Part shown: positions 37,561 to 49,169 of the stretch, one piece after another
Position numbering within the stretch: position 1 is the stretch's first letter
Layout: each line of letters begins with the position of its first letter
Assembly (NCBI GenBank): GCA_018697195.1
Contig: CM031857.1
Span: 65,758,607-65,822,606 of the forward strand
Source: Certhia americana
Lineage: Eukaryota; Chordata; Aves; Passeriformes; Certhiidae
Direction of reading: 5' to 3'
DNA length: 64,000 nucleotides
Made by a program: the position numbers and the translations under genes
Notes under the pieces: generated by a model
The model's input: the letters and a program-made list of their open reading frames with translations, nothing else
Databases searched by the model: none
Told to the model about the DNA's origin: nothing

Positions 37561-40305
37561 GAGGTGTCCTTGGCATGCTGAATATTGACATAGGGTGACA
37601 GAAATTACACAGAAACTATAGGAAACTCATATCCTTCTGCCACAGCTGCTTGAGTCCAAGTACTCAGGTAAATGCTGGGATATTTCATGTAAATGCACAC
37701 CCATGTGTGGGCATCTGATCCTGGTCCTAAATCTCTGCAGGCTTTTAAGGTCTTCTGGAGGAGAGGTCTGGGGGTTTGTGTGTTTGTTTCTTTGTTGGTA
37801 TTACTTATTTTTTTAACTATCTACAAGAATAAAATCAAGGCAAGAGTAGGGGAACTGAATCATAGTAACAAGAATCACCCTGAATACTGATTATATGCTA
37901 GGGAGTAGGCAGGCTATGTAAAGGGAGTTCAAGAAAACCTCTACCTCTCAGGTGTAGAGGTGAAGAGACATTAACTACTGCACATTCAGTGAATTTGAAA
38001 ATTACTGTAAGTGCATCTACCCATTTTAAAACTTCAGCCTCACGCATCTGCTTTATTTTCTGTGTTCATCTTAGGCAGCAATTGGTATTCACATGGGGTG
38101 TATAGTCCAGCTCAACTGTGGCAGCTGCACAAAACACTGCAAATCTGATTTGGATGACAGTCTAACACCAGTTGTGCTGTGGTTCCAACACAGCATCATC
38201 ACACCTCAATGAAAAACTGCACCCTGCATGCAAGTACTTAAAGGTATGAACCAAATGAATTTGCATACAGTGGTATCATCAGCTCTGCCCCTAAACCTGG
38301 CATTATTTCCAACTTGATCCTCAGTTTGCTGTTCATTAGCAGCATTACAGTCACAGCCTGGTTACCAAATGTATAATGTACCTGTAATTACGTTACTGTA
38401 TCTGATCCTGACGGACAAACAGGCAGATTCAAGTGCTATCACCTGATCTCCTTTGCATCCCCTTCTGTTTTGTAAAAGGATGTTGTCTCAAACACTGTGT
38501 AACTGATAAATCATTACTTGGAGGAAGACACCTAGTCTCATGTCTGTTTATTGTCCTTATCAATATGCACTTTCAGGCAAGGGATAGAGTTACTTGATGT
38601 CAGCTAAACATCAATACCATGTCACAAAACAGCGCTTCTAATTGTGGTGCTGCATTAAACCAGTATTGAAAGTTCCATGCATTTCTTTGAATAATATATT
38701 GTGGAAGCTCTCAAAAATAAAGTGGTATTTTATGAGATCACCAGTCATCTAAAATTTCTTCATTCTAAACCCAGTAATATGTGGGCTTCAGGGAATGACA
38801 GCCAGCACTAATGTGTGACTCTGAAGTTTGTGCCTAATGACTGTGGTTGCCAAGTATCCCTGTTCTTTCCACTGTGACAGTCTATATCAAGACAAGAGCT
38901 GACTCACTAGTCAAAGCAGTCAAAGCACATTTGCCTTTTGACCACTCTGCAGTTCAACCTTTTTGTTATGGAAGCTGTGAGATGAGATTAGATTGTTGCT
39001 ACTCATAACATAAATAAATAATGTACAGCTATCAAATGTATCAGCTTCATCTTCATTCAAAGCTCTGAAAAATATTACAGTTACTGTAAAGTTTTAATAA
39101 TGTAGATTTTTGTACCCTTTCTTTACAAATACCTACCTTTGAAAATATAAATAAATGTAGACCAGCATATCAGGGTTGAAGTTTATCTCGGTTTTTACAG
39201 ACATGACAATAGACATAGGATTTGTAGGTACTTTTAAAGATTGGTATACTCAGGGCCTTTGGAAATGAAAGAAAAGGGAGTGGCTGGTGTGAAACTGTAA
39301 AAGCAGCTGCCAGAACTAAAGATAGATAATTAAATCTATGATTTTGTAGCAAGATCAAAAGGGACCAATCTGGCCAGAAAATAGAACAACAAAAAAAAAA
39401 AAATTCAGTAATATTTACCTATCTGATCATATTCAAATATAGTTAAAAAATAGTGTAGGAGATTCAGTTGCATAGTCAATCAATAATTACTTCTTGCATC
39501 CCTGAGTGCTACTTGAGAATGTTATCCATGTAAAAAGCACTTAGTGTATACCACATGTACACACCAGATGAGAATGGCTGGAATCTATTTGTTTTAAATA
39601 CCAAAGAGATTATTCCCTGGTCAGCTTTAGCCCAACCCAGGACAAGTCTAATCTTTTTAATGGTTTGGTAATCAGAAATTATGTTTCCAATATAACTTCA
39701 AACACCATTTCATGATCTCTCTTATTGTTGGCTTAGGAGAATACTGTCTCTGCAAGTGCACGCTCACCTATTTTAATAACTGAAAAAATCAACCATGTTT
39801 TAGTCAAAACACAGGGTGAAGATAATTTCTGCAAATTTAGAGTACCTAGCTGTCCAAACTGTAGTGACTCAGCCCCTTTATGGGCTTTTTTAGGAACCTA
39901 GCAGAACACTGTCATTGTTTATATCACTGGGTACAGCTGTAGTCATTCTTGTCCCCTTTGAGTTGTAGAGCCAAGACTCAGTCTCGTGTTTCTGAGCAGG
40001 AATGTGTGGGCACCACTTTCCCACATGGCTCAACATCTCTGCTTTTGCTGTAAGATAAAATCAGGCTGATTTTTATTAGACTGAAATATCCTACAGAAGG
40101 GACTGGGTGACCTTCACTGCTGGAATACAAGAAAAAGGGCTGAAATGGATTACTGTAAAATATGGAAGGTCACAAAACTAAGAACTAGTAACAAGAACTT
40201 GGATTCTGAGTGGGGAGCTTACAAATTAGAAATGACAGGAGAAAGAACAGGCTGTGTCAGTCAGTCACAGAATACTTATGTGGGCCTGTGTGTTTTATCT
40301 GCAAA
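37561..40305. other. Noncoding DNA, no gene recognised; candidate conserved block at 38.29-38.70 kb
   Basis: Short frames only. The section 38.29-38.70 kb has balanced composition, no low-complexity runs and words such as TGTAATTACG and CTTTGCATC, a texture often seen in conserved noncoding elements of vertebrates. No function can be assigned. Confidence 0.45.
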
Positions 40306-40319
40306 AAGCCAGCTCCTAG

Positions 40320-41340
40320 AGCACATCATAGAATCACAGGATTTATGAAGATGTTGAAGAGGACAGGGCTGAGAGTGAGCCCTGTGGAACCCCATTAGTG
40401 ACAGATCCCCATTCTGATGTCACTTCATTCACTGTAACCCTTTGTGTTTTTACCCCAGGAGGATCCTGTGAGAGGCAGTATCAAAAGTTTTACTGAAATC
40501 TAAAATGTTTACATCAACTGGCTTCCCTTGACCAAGAGGGGTTACCCTGTCAGGAAATGAAATAAGGTTTGATAAGCAGGACTTTCCCCTCATGAAGCCA
40601 TGCTAGCTGTGACCAATGACTGAGCTGTCTTTCAGGTATTTTTCAATACCTCCCAGAATAGCCTTTTCAAGAACTTTACCAGGCACTGAAGTGACACTTA
40701 AAGGCCTGTAGTTCCTGGGGTCCTCCTTCTTGCCCTTCTTGAAAATTGGCATGTTCTCCAGATTTCAACTGTTCCTCTCCATTTTCTCAAGACTGCTCAA
40801 AAATCATTGAAAGAAGTTTTGCAATGACATCAGCCAGTTTTTGAGGATTCTTGGATGAATCCCATCAGGCCCCATAGATATGAAGGAATCCAGCTGGAGC
40901 AGCAAATCCAGCACAATTTCAGGGTTGACTGCGAGTTGATCATTATCCCAGTCATGGTCCTCCAGCTCAGGATGCTTGTACCTCCTTGGTCTGTCATCCA
41001 TTTTGAAGACAGAGACAAGGAATGTGTTAAACACCTCTGCCTTGTGTCTCTCCCTGTTTGTGAGATGACCATCCTCATCCTGTTGATGTTATTTTTACAC
41101 TGCTTTTTGCCATCAATATATCCTGGGAGCTTCAACTCCAGTTGAGCTTTGGCCACACAAATTTTCTGCCTATAGTGACAAGCAGCATCTCCATTTTTCT
41201 CCTAACCTCGCTTCTACTGGGCATGCACCTTCCTTTTTTTGCCTTAACTCCAAGAGAAGATTCCTGTTCAACCCAGCCTGCCTTCTGCCTCACTTGCCTC
41301 ACCTGCCTCACCTGCTTCACTTCCAAAATTTGGGAATTGA
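40320..41340 (-). mobile_element. CR1 LINE, antisense, ORF2 middle region
   Basis: On the minus strand this copy runs from sequence upstream of the reverse transcriptase (near 41.34 kb) into the reverse-transcriptase core (near 40.33 kb). The minus frame at 40804-41034 reads SMGPDGIHPRILKNW, the CR1 hallmark at the start of the RT. Plus-strand phrases in order, each complementary to CR1 ORF2, include GAGCCCTGTGGAACCCCATT, GTTTTACTGAAATCTAAAAT, ATGAAGCCATGCTAGCTG, GGCCTGTAGTTCCTGGGGTC and TTCAACTCCAGTTGAGCTTT. Frameshifts and stops break the frame. The 5' UTR and the 3' end are absent. The low-coordinate end abuts CATAGAATCACAGG, reminiscent of CR1 terminal sequence. Confidence 0.92.
41286..41321 (+). 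repeat. Four tandem 9-mers inside the CR1 copy
   Basis: TGCCTCACY is repeated four times with small changes in the last unit. On the minus strand this gives a QVR repeat. It is a small expansion inside the antisense CR1. Confidence 0.9.
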
Positions 41341-41399
41341 ATAAACACCAGGGAAGGTATATCCATCAAATACAGGAAGATATTAATGTCATCACACAC

Positions 41400-41530
41400 A
41401 ATTCACATTTCACCTGGAATACTGTGTGTGCCTCTGCTTATTCAGGAAAGAAGAATTCAGATGGGGGAAGAAAAGTCTAGAAAAAGGCTAACAGAATAGT
41501 CAGGGGAATGAGAAGGAGAGAACAGAAAGG
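41400..41530 (+). mobile_element. Small CR1 LINE fragment, sense
   Basis: CACCTGGAATACTGTGTGTG followed by AGAAAAAGGCTAACAGAATA and GTCAGGGGAATGAGAAGG follows the CR1 ORF2 C-terminal region, which reads roughly CACCTGGAATACTGTGTCC, then GGGCAACCAAAATGATCAGG. It lies next to the antisense copy but in opposite orientation and from a different part of CR1, so it is a separate insertion or a rearranged piece. Confidence 0.6.
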
Positions 41531-42019
41531 AGCCAAAAGCTGTGGTCACATGTCAATGGTCATGGTCACATGGCTGCTTCCGCCAGCAGCAACCCAGCCG
41601 TGTACTGTTCCTGACTGGATATAACTGCCCACTCCTGCCAGGGAAATTGGACCCCCCTGGACCTGCCCGCTTATCTCCTTGGAATTCAACCAGGAAAAAG
41701 AACAGTGTTAGCAAGTCTAACATCTGTACATGATTTAATCTGGAGAGAAGTAGAAAGATTGCTCCTGTCCCTATGAGTACTGAGCTTTTGGAGTTGCCTT
41801 CTTACAGAAGGAGCGGGGGCAAAATTTTTTACTAGTTTTTAAGGCAGCTATGGTAGGATAGCAATTAATATTACATGGCACAGTACCATTAAAAGCAAGG
41901 AGATGGACAGAGGATTGCTGCTGTGCCTTTCAGACCTGTATTCTTTTACCAGTCCATACTTGTTTCTACGTATATGAAAGACTTCAGAGATGTATGTCAT
42001 TTTTTATCTTTACTGCATC

Positions 42020-42051
<32 letters not shown>

Positions 42052-43039
42052 TAGCACAGATCTAGAAGATAAATATTCCTCCAAAAGAAAAAGAATGGAT
42101 TCATAAAGCTTGGCAAATTACAGTCATTGACAAATTAACTCTCTCACTGAGAGATCAATAGTAAGATTGTGCTGTGACTTGGGCTCCATTCCATGTGTCC
42201 CACAAAAGGGTAAAACCCCTGCTAAACCATTCCTTTTTACTGTCACTTTAAATAAATGAATGACAATTTTATCATTCAGAGGACCTAGGAGTAGCTAATT
42301 GGTATTTAGGTCTCTCCTTTTGTATCTCACACTGAACACATAAATGTGGGCACACATGGGTGTTTGTGTGTGTGAATAAACATGTATGAAGTTGAACTAG
42401 TATTTATTATGTCATGAGAATAATTCCCCATGGTGAACAATTGCTACTCTACCAAAAAGCCAACTGCTGTTTATTAGTCTTTTTAAGAAATTTCTGTGAT
42501 TGTATTTATGAAAGCAATGTAGAAAACCCCCAACATTTAAAGAAAAAAGCAGAAAGAGATTGAGTAATGGTGCATTGAATGTACCAGAGTTTGGCCCAGT
42601 ATGCCCCCACTGTTTTTTCAGACCAATTTCAACTTGCCAGAAGATGCCACATTCTTGTCCACATCAGAGTTTCCTAACATACACACCTATATATTTTTGC
42701 ACAAATATCATTCCTATCTTTCACTTTGCCAAAATATTCGTCCACTATTGGAATAATGCCTATCATTAAACTTGCAAAATTCCACACAGATCCCACCCTC
42801 TGAAGACAAAAAATCAGCAGTCATCCTTTCAGCAAATGGATAGAAAAAGAACAGCCATATTTGATAGCAGCCTTTAGATGCTTTCAATGGCTGGTGTTTT
42901 AAGTCAGTCATAAACTCAGCCTCACTGGCATGTTAAAGAGGAATATGGCTGCTTTGCAACACCAAAGCAGTGCAAAATGGATAGACCACATCAGTGGAAA
43001 TGGTCCCAGATGTCTTAAATAATAAAATAATATACTAAA
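41531..43039. other. Noncoding DNA with a long A-run
   Basis: No gene recognised. A GC-richer patch lies at 41.57-41.69 kb. From 41.7 kb the sequence is AT-rich. A 28-base uninterrupted A-run at 42020-42047 is listed separately. Confidence 0.6.
42020..42047 (+). repeat. Uninterrupted A28 tract
   Basis: Twenty-eight consecutive A preceded by TTTTTATCTTTACTGCATC. There is no AATAAA signal just upstream and no recognisable retrocopy body, so it is treated as a mononucleotide microsatellite. A young poly(A) tail of an unrecognised retrocopy is possible. Confidence 0.9.
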
Positions 43040-43262
43040 TGCTTTGCAGTGCTAATGTGCCTTGTGCACACAGATCTCAAGGCACCTTACAGACATTAAT
43101 GAATTAAGCCCTGTAAAGTGGGTAAGTATTATCCATATTATGCCCAAGGGAAAACTGAGAAACAAAGATGTAAGATGATGGTCCAGGAAGCCTGTGACAG
43201 GTGTGGGAATACACCCAGGCCTCCTGGTCCCCACTCCAGGTCTGGAGCAACAAAATGCTCTC
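43040..43262 (+). mobile_element. Ancient amniote SINE/LINE-tail repeat (CORE-SINE/MIR-like)
   Basis: The sequence follows the widespread old repeat with CAGATCTCAAGGCACCTTAC, then CATTATGCCCAAGGG (for ATCCCCATTTTACAGATGGG), GAAAACTGAGAAACAAAGAT (for GGAAACTGAGGCACAGAGA), AGCCTGTGACAGGTGTGGGA and ACCCAGGCCTCCTGGTCCCC. Phrase order and spacing match throughout. Divergence is high, as expected for a repeat older than the bird lineage. The exact family (MIR, CORE-SINE or L2/L3 tail) cannot be fixed by eye. Confidence 0.72.
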
Positions 43263-43849
43263 TAAATTCATCTGTCAGTTATTTTTTTTTTTAAGTAAAT
43301 TTAGTCCTTATGAAGTTGACAGACTCAAAGACCAAAGTGCTCAGTTAAACCACAGGACAGGTACATCACCAGCACTGGCTCGGAACATCTTTCCCACACT
43401 GTCTCAATAATAAACATCAGCTGCACTTGTTTGGAGGCTGTGGGATGCTCCTTTTGCATCCTGCCCATTCAGCTCTCAGGTCTCTCAGTAGAGTTTATTC
43501 AACTACATACAAGTAGTAGTATGTACTACGTACTTGTTCCATGTGAGCTGGTAGTAATAGCTAGTGACAAATATTATTCCTTATTCAAACTAAGAACTGA
43601 GAGAGATTCATCACCACTTTTGTACACTGTCCAGCCCATGTTTAGCAGGCTAGATTTTTGCTCAGAACTGCAAAAATCATATGTCAAATGCATCAAAACT
43701 AAGAAATATTATTAAGAAATTGGACTGTGCCATTTACTTCTCTCATCAAAGCTTTGAACTCTCTCACAACTGGCAGCCAAATTAACAACAGCTTTACCAG
43801 CACTGTCACAAGATCATTCAGGCATGAAGACACTAATACAAGTCTCTAG
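43263..43849. other. Short noncoding spacer
   Basis: Sequence between the MIR-like repeat and the antisense CR1. It contains short frames of up to 94 codons with no known domain, and a tandem-like AGTAGTAGTATGTACTACGT at about 43.51 kb. Confidence 0.55.
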
Positions 43850-44500
43850 TCCAAGCCAGTGCTCAGAGTAGAGGTAACTCTGACCAGGTTTCTCAGGATT
43901 TTAAGCAGTCAAGTCCCCAAAATGTCCAAGCTTAGAGACTCGATGGCCTCTCAGAGCAACCTGATCAAATGCTTGGCTCTCATCAGAGTGCAATTTCTTT
44001 CCTCACACCTATTCCTCACACCTAGATGGAATTTCCTCTACTTCAGTTTATGCCTTTTCCCACCATATTCCTCTGTGAAGGGCCTGGCTCCATCCCTTCC
44101 AAAACCACCTGTAGGCACTTGTATGCTTTTAGGTGCCTCTGCAACTGCTTCTTTCTCAGGCTGAAAAAATCCCAGTTCATCAGGCTCACCTTTGCAAGGC
44201 CAAACAACCTCAGTGGCCCTCCATGGAATTCCCCTCAGCTTATCGATGTCCTTCTTGTACCAGGCAGCCAAACCTGGCTGCATCATTCTGGATACATGTT
44301 AATGATTACTGAGAAGTCAGAGATTAATAGTTTCCCTTTACCAGCTGTCTCTGCTCCTGCTGCTACTGCTCAGGATGCTGTTAACCTCAATCACTGCCAG
44401 GGTACAACACTGGCTCAAATTTAGCCCCATTGCTCAGCAGAAACCTCATCAATGGGGTAGGAGGTGATAGAAGTTCTACTCAATGCCCTTTGCCAGTTTC
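43850..44500 (-). mobile_element. CR1 LINE 3' end, antisense
   Basis: Plus-strand phrases match the complement of the CR1 ORF2 end and 3' UTR. In order they are GACCAGGTTTCTCAGGAT, GATGGCCTCTCAGAGCAACC, GTGCAATTTCTTTCCTCACA, TAGGCACTTGTATGCTTTTA, TTCTTTCTCAGGCTGAAAAA, CATGGAATTCCCCTCAGC and ATCGATGTCCTTCTTGTACC. Further on, GCTCAGGATGCTGTTAACCT corresponds to the CR1 phrase CCCAGGATRCGGTTGGC. The reading frames are broken. Its partner segment follows at 44.58 kb. Confidence 0.88.
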
Positions 44501-44579
44501 AAATCCATAGTGTTTCTGCACAATGTTTCTGTGTTCTTATTTGCACCCTGTCTCCATGAGCCTTGTCTTTAAACTGCCT

Positions 44580-44965
44580 TTTGCACTGGAATTCAGTTAG
44601 GAGTTCCAGGCTCAGCCAAGCTGGTCTCCTGATACATCCACCAGCTTATATGAGCATCAGAGTGGCTCATTCTTGAGCTTGAAGATGATTTATCTGAAAG
44701 ACCTGCCAACTTTCCTAATCTCCTTTTTCCTTTAACGCTGCTTCCCACAGGAGCTCACCCATCACTGTCCTGAGGAAACCAAAGTCTGGCCATTCTGAAC
44801 CTATGGGCTGTGCTCTGCTACTTGCCTTCCTCACTCTCTTTAGGATGTTGTAGAGCATCAAGACTACTACTGACTGGCACATCCCCAACCAGTCTGTCCA
44901 GCAGGGCAGCACCTCACTTAGCATTTGTGTTGTCTCCAGAAATGGTCTGGGTTGCTTCTTTCCTA
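44580..44965 (-). mobile_element. CR1 LINE ORF2 upstream region, antisense
   Basis: GGAAACCAAAGTCTGGCCAT, TTTAACGCTGCTTCCCACAG and CACTCTCTTTAGGATGTTG match the complement of the CR1 region upstream of the reverse transcriptase, as does GCTCAGCCAAGCTGGTCTCC, which marks the same region near 41.27 kb of the other antisense copy. With the 3' end at 43.85-44.50 kb it forms one same-strand element lacking its RT core, or two independent fragments. The 128-codon minus frame here is element sequence, not a host gene. Confidence 0.72.
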
Positions 44966-47006
44966 CTTGTAAGTTTCTACAAGTAAAGTGATTAGGGTTT
45001 CTGATAGAGGATTTTCCAGTAGGCGTTTTATAGACACACTGGAGTGTCCCAGACGAACAGTACAGACCAAAGGAGGTGAGTTTGTGATTTGGGACTTGCA
45101 CTTATAACCCTCCTTCTCAAAACCAATTCTAATTAGAAAAATGGTACTTTTCAAAATGAGATTAATTAATAGCACCATTTCTTCAGAGATGTTGCTGACA
45201 CACTATCATTTGAAAGTTTTACATTTAAATTAGATACTTTCTGAAAAAAACATTAGCTATCAAAAACTTACAAGTTTGATGTAAAAACCACACAGAAAAA
45301 ATTTAAAACATCTATTGTGTCAGACAAACATGCTTCAAATTAGAAGTTTATGCTTAAGAGCATGTGTCACTGTCTGGAAAACGCACTCAGCTTACACATA
45401 AACCAATGGTCCTCCTAAGAAAAATTATTCTTTGCTGAGCTAAAGTTTGGATTAAAATCAGTGACCTATAGGTAGAAAGCTTTGTACATCATTAGTGATT
45501 CCCCAGGGCAGCCTGGTAAACACTAATGTTATGCCTTCTAGAATGAAGCTTGTTTTCTGGAAAGATAAGCTTATTAATTCATTTTTTGACCTTTATTGAG
45601 CACTCAGGCAAGGTTGTCCAGCCGCTGGACACAAAGGTAATATCTGTTGCATACATTGCTCTCAATGCCATACACATTCTACAATTAAATATTTCAACCT
45701 CTTCCTAAAGAATCCACTTCCATTAAGTAGTAAACAAGCATTGCAAAACATTACTCTAGATTGCTTCCTGAATGTGTACTGCAAGCCAAAAATTCAATCA
45801 ATTTTTCAATGAATTTGTATTAATTTCTGGGGAGGTTGTAAACAGGCACACCAAAGCATTCTGTCAGTCATAGAAGATTTTACTTTTTCAAACTTCAGAG
45901 GCACTGTAACTCCATGGAGACCTAGGAAGTAGAACAGCAATCTGCTATGCTTTCTCAGGAACCAATACTTCCTAGAAATACTCCCAGACTCTGGATCTTG
46001 GTTCTTCACATTGCTGAACCATCAGAACAGATTTTTCTGTGGTTTTGGTCCAGGCCAAACAACCTTCTTCCAGACATTCCCAGGCATTATTTAGGAGCCA
46101 GCAAAGACCAAGAACCATGATTAAGTGGTAGCAATTTACATGTGGCTACCCCAGAGGGTAAGGATTTCTACAACATAGAAGTCAGCCATTCCATGCCAAT
46201 TAGTCTTGGTGCCAGAGAGAAGTCCTAAAAATATTTAAAGTTTACCATTTTAGATCTGGTCTTGTGAAGACATAACACAGACCTGTCTTTTAAGGTTGCT
46301 AGAATATTTAAAAGGCAGCAAAATGAATTTAAAAGGCAAAGACATTTCTGTTTTATTTTGGAAGAAAATTGAGGACTAGGGATTTCTTAGACTTAACAGG
46401 CAAGCTTGACCATCTGTAAAAATAAAACCTGAAGATTTGGATTTAAAACCATAAGTGGTCATGGTGCTTTTTTGCTTTACACAATGGTCTACTCCATTAA
46501 CAAAAAGCTATGCAAACAGCCTAGTTTCTCAGCTTGTCTAAATCAACAGACATTGTTTCAAGGTAAAGGATGGAACAGGGTGAAGATGTGAAGATCTGTG
46601 GGATGCAAAAGCACATTATTTGGTTTATTCCATTTTATATCAACTGCAGTACAGTCATTGGCATTGGGGTCTTCTATACTAAAAGGCATATTCTGTTTAT
46701 AGATTTAATTCAGTGACATTGTCAAACCCTTATTTTTCTTATTTTTCAAATGTGTGAGAGATAGTTACCTAGAAAGATATCAAATAATAAAGATTATTGA
46801 GGACATAGAATTGAGTAAAATGCTCTTGGCCTGAAACTCAGTGCAAGTCAACCTTGTGTGCAAATTAAGGGATGAGAAAGAGGCTTTTTCATCCAGAATC
46901 AATTATCACAAATGATCCCACAGTCATGGCCAAAATCACATTACTCACAATAAATTAAAAATACCTGGTGATTCATTTTAAGTGCCTATAGTTTTAGATA
47001 CAGAAG

Positions 47007-47026
47007 AAAAAAAAAAAAAAAAAAAA
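47007..47026 (+). repeat. A20 tract
   Basis: Twenty consecutive A in CAGAAG-A20-GAAG. Mononucleotide repeat; the Lys-rich start of the frame across it is an artefact. Confidence 0.9.
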
Positions 47027-47763
47027 GAAGAGTTCAAGTTCAATACAGTAAGGAAGATTCCATCTTACTATGGCCTCTACTGTGCCCTACTTTCTTCCAG
47101 TGAGAGCCTCAGCCTGCTGTGTCCATGTCTCATAACACCCTCCATGCCCATTTTGGTGCCTCCACTCCTTAAATGTTTCTTTCCTTCACTCTTCAGCACT
47201 CCTGTTTTAGCTTGCCATTTCTCTACATGCTCTTTTCTGTCAACCCTCCTCGTACTTAAGTTGAAGATTCAACAACAGATCTTCATCTTATTCCTTCTTT
47301 TACATTGAAACAACGTGCATTGATTTATACAAGCCAAGAAACTAGGCTAAGAACGTTAATATTTTTTCTGTAATTTTTTTTCTCTGAAATTATGTATAGC
47401 CACAGCATGTAAAATTCCAGAGAGACTGGCAGGTACTGGTCAACATGAGGCATAGGCAGGGAAACTGGTCTCAGACAGGAGGATAATTTCCAACATAGTT
47501 ACCCTTACTAACTGCAGTTTCATAACAGCTATGTTTCTGGACATAGCTGGGTCCAGAAGCAAATGTCAAAAAGATAATTCTGTGACCATTTTCAGAATTA
47601 CATATAGCATAAATAGACTTAATAGGCACATACACCTCTTATATGCTCATGGAAAATAAACATGAGTTAAGAAGACTAATGCCAGTTTGTTTGTGTTAAT
47701 GCTTGAGGAGGAAGAAGTTTAAGCCCATATTAAGGATGCAAACATCTAAAGCACACAGATTAT

Positions 47764-47785
47764 TTTCTACAGTTTTCTGTAGAAA
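47764..47785. repeat. Small perfect hairpin
   Basis: TTTCTACAG, TTTT, CTGTAGAAA: 9-bp perfect stem with a 4-base loop. It is not followed by features that would make it an RNA gene. A chance occurrence is plausible in 64 kb of AT-rich DNA. Confidence 0.8.
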
Positions 47786-48850
47786 TAATTTTCTCCATGT
47801 CAGGAGCCATGGATAGTAAATGCAAAACTAGTAAACTGGGAAATGGAATACAGTGATTGCTTTTACATAACACAATACAAGTTAAAATAAATGGTCAGTG
47901 TCCTCATAAATCTTTGCTAGTGCTTTCTCACAAAGACAATTAAATAATATAACAGCACCCTTCACTGCTACAAGTGTGCAGTCACGAGCAATGCCTTTGT
48001 GATGAAAGAACATCACATTTTAATTCTTCACACAGACACTAATTTTTAGTGGTCTACTTTCCTGTAAGAATGACACTTTGAACAAGATAGTAGCAAGACC
48101 AAAAATGGAAAGTTTCTGAAGTTTTTAGACTTGCATACTTGATGACAGATTCAAAATCCTAGTGTTATTTTCAAGCCATTCTTTTGTATCTAGGACACAG
48201 AGGGAAATATTGCCACATGAGCTACATGATCAGTCTGTGCCATAAAACACAATTTGATTTTAGGCATGAACTTGCCAAAAACCTTTCCTAGTTAATTCAA
48301 TAAGACCTTTCAAGTCACAAAGAATATTAAACAAGTTGAAAAATGTATCTTTTAAGAAACTGCAACGTAAATATTCTAGAAGAAAATGAAGAAATATCCA
48401 CAAATAAAATGAGCTGCTGAAAAATCATTTGCTTTATTCTAATTAACACTGTTTCTGCTAGCTCATATACAACTGGATAAGGACGGAATAATATTGATGC
48501 AGACAGGAGTCCTGCTTTCAGTAAGAAAGTACTCCTGTATCATCTTGCTTAGCTAAAAATAAAAAGAGACCTTCTTTTGTTTAGTTATTGTTATTTCTCC
48601 ATGAGAAATACACTGGAGAAAGGAAAGTTGTTTTTAGAACAGCACTGAGGCAGAAAGAATGGGAAAATGTAAGGCAACTGTTCTCTGATCTTCGTGTACA
48701 TCAATTGCATGCAATAAATCCCCCGCTGTTTGAGCACAGACAGAATCTCAAATGCACATATACTTTTGCTATTAGAAAGTATAAACCAAATAGTGATAAA
48801 CTGTGACTATTTGTTGTTTAGATTTATTTACTGAGTAATATAACTGGGTG

Positions 48851-48869
48851 AAAAAAAAAAAAAAAAAAA
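48851..48869 (+). repeat. A19 tract
   Basis: Nineteen consecutive A after AACTGGGTG, then GAAAAAACAAC. Mononucleotide repeat. Confidence 0.9.
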
Positions 48870-49169
48870 GAAAAAACAACCTAGTATTGAAGGATGTATC
48901 ATTTTTAATCTCAGTGCTTTGGCTACTGCCAACATCAGATAGAGTGTCGTATTGCAATAATTCAAGGATCTCTCTATTAGTTTCTCTAAGCCTTTAAAGT
49001 AACAGAAGATGTTACAGTGGGAAATGTTAGGCACATTCTCTAATTCTCCTCAGGTCTGGGACTTGAATTTATTTTAAGGAGAAAATCACGGTAAGCTGTA
49101 TTTTACTTAAATGCATTAATCTTTTTAACCATTATTGTTTAATACAACCGTTTGTTGGGGTTTTTTTTC

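Larger units (their letters stand above)
44966..49160. other. Noncoding DNA, no gene recognised
   Basis: AT-rich with short frames. A20 lies at 47007-47026 and A19 at 48851-48869. ATTTAAAAGGCA is repeated twice near 46.31 kb. A small perfect hairpin is at 47764-47785. A 108-codon plus frame at 46982-47308 begins at the A20 run and has no known domain. Confidence 0.6.

Noticed and set aside
42020..42047. A28 tract as the tail of a processed pseudogene
   Set aside because: No polyadenylation signal, no recognisable transcript body and no target-site duplication were visible, so it is listed as a simple repeat.
44715..45101. 128-codon minus-strand frame
   Set aside because: Lies mostly within antisense CR1 sequence, so it is decayed element DNA and not a host gene.
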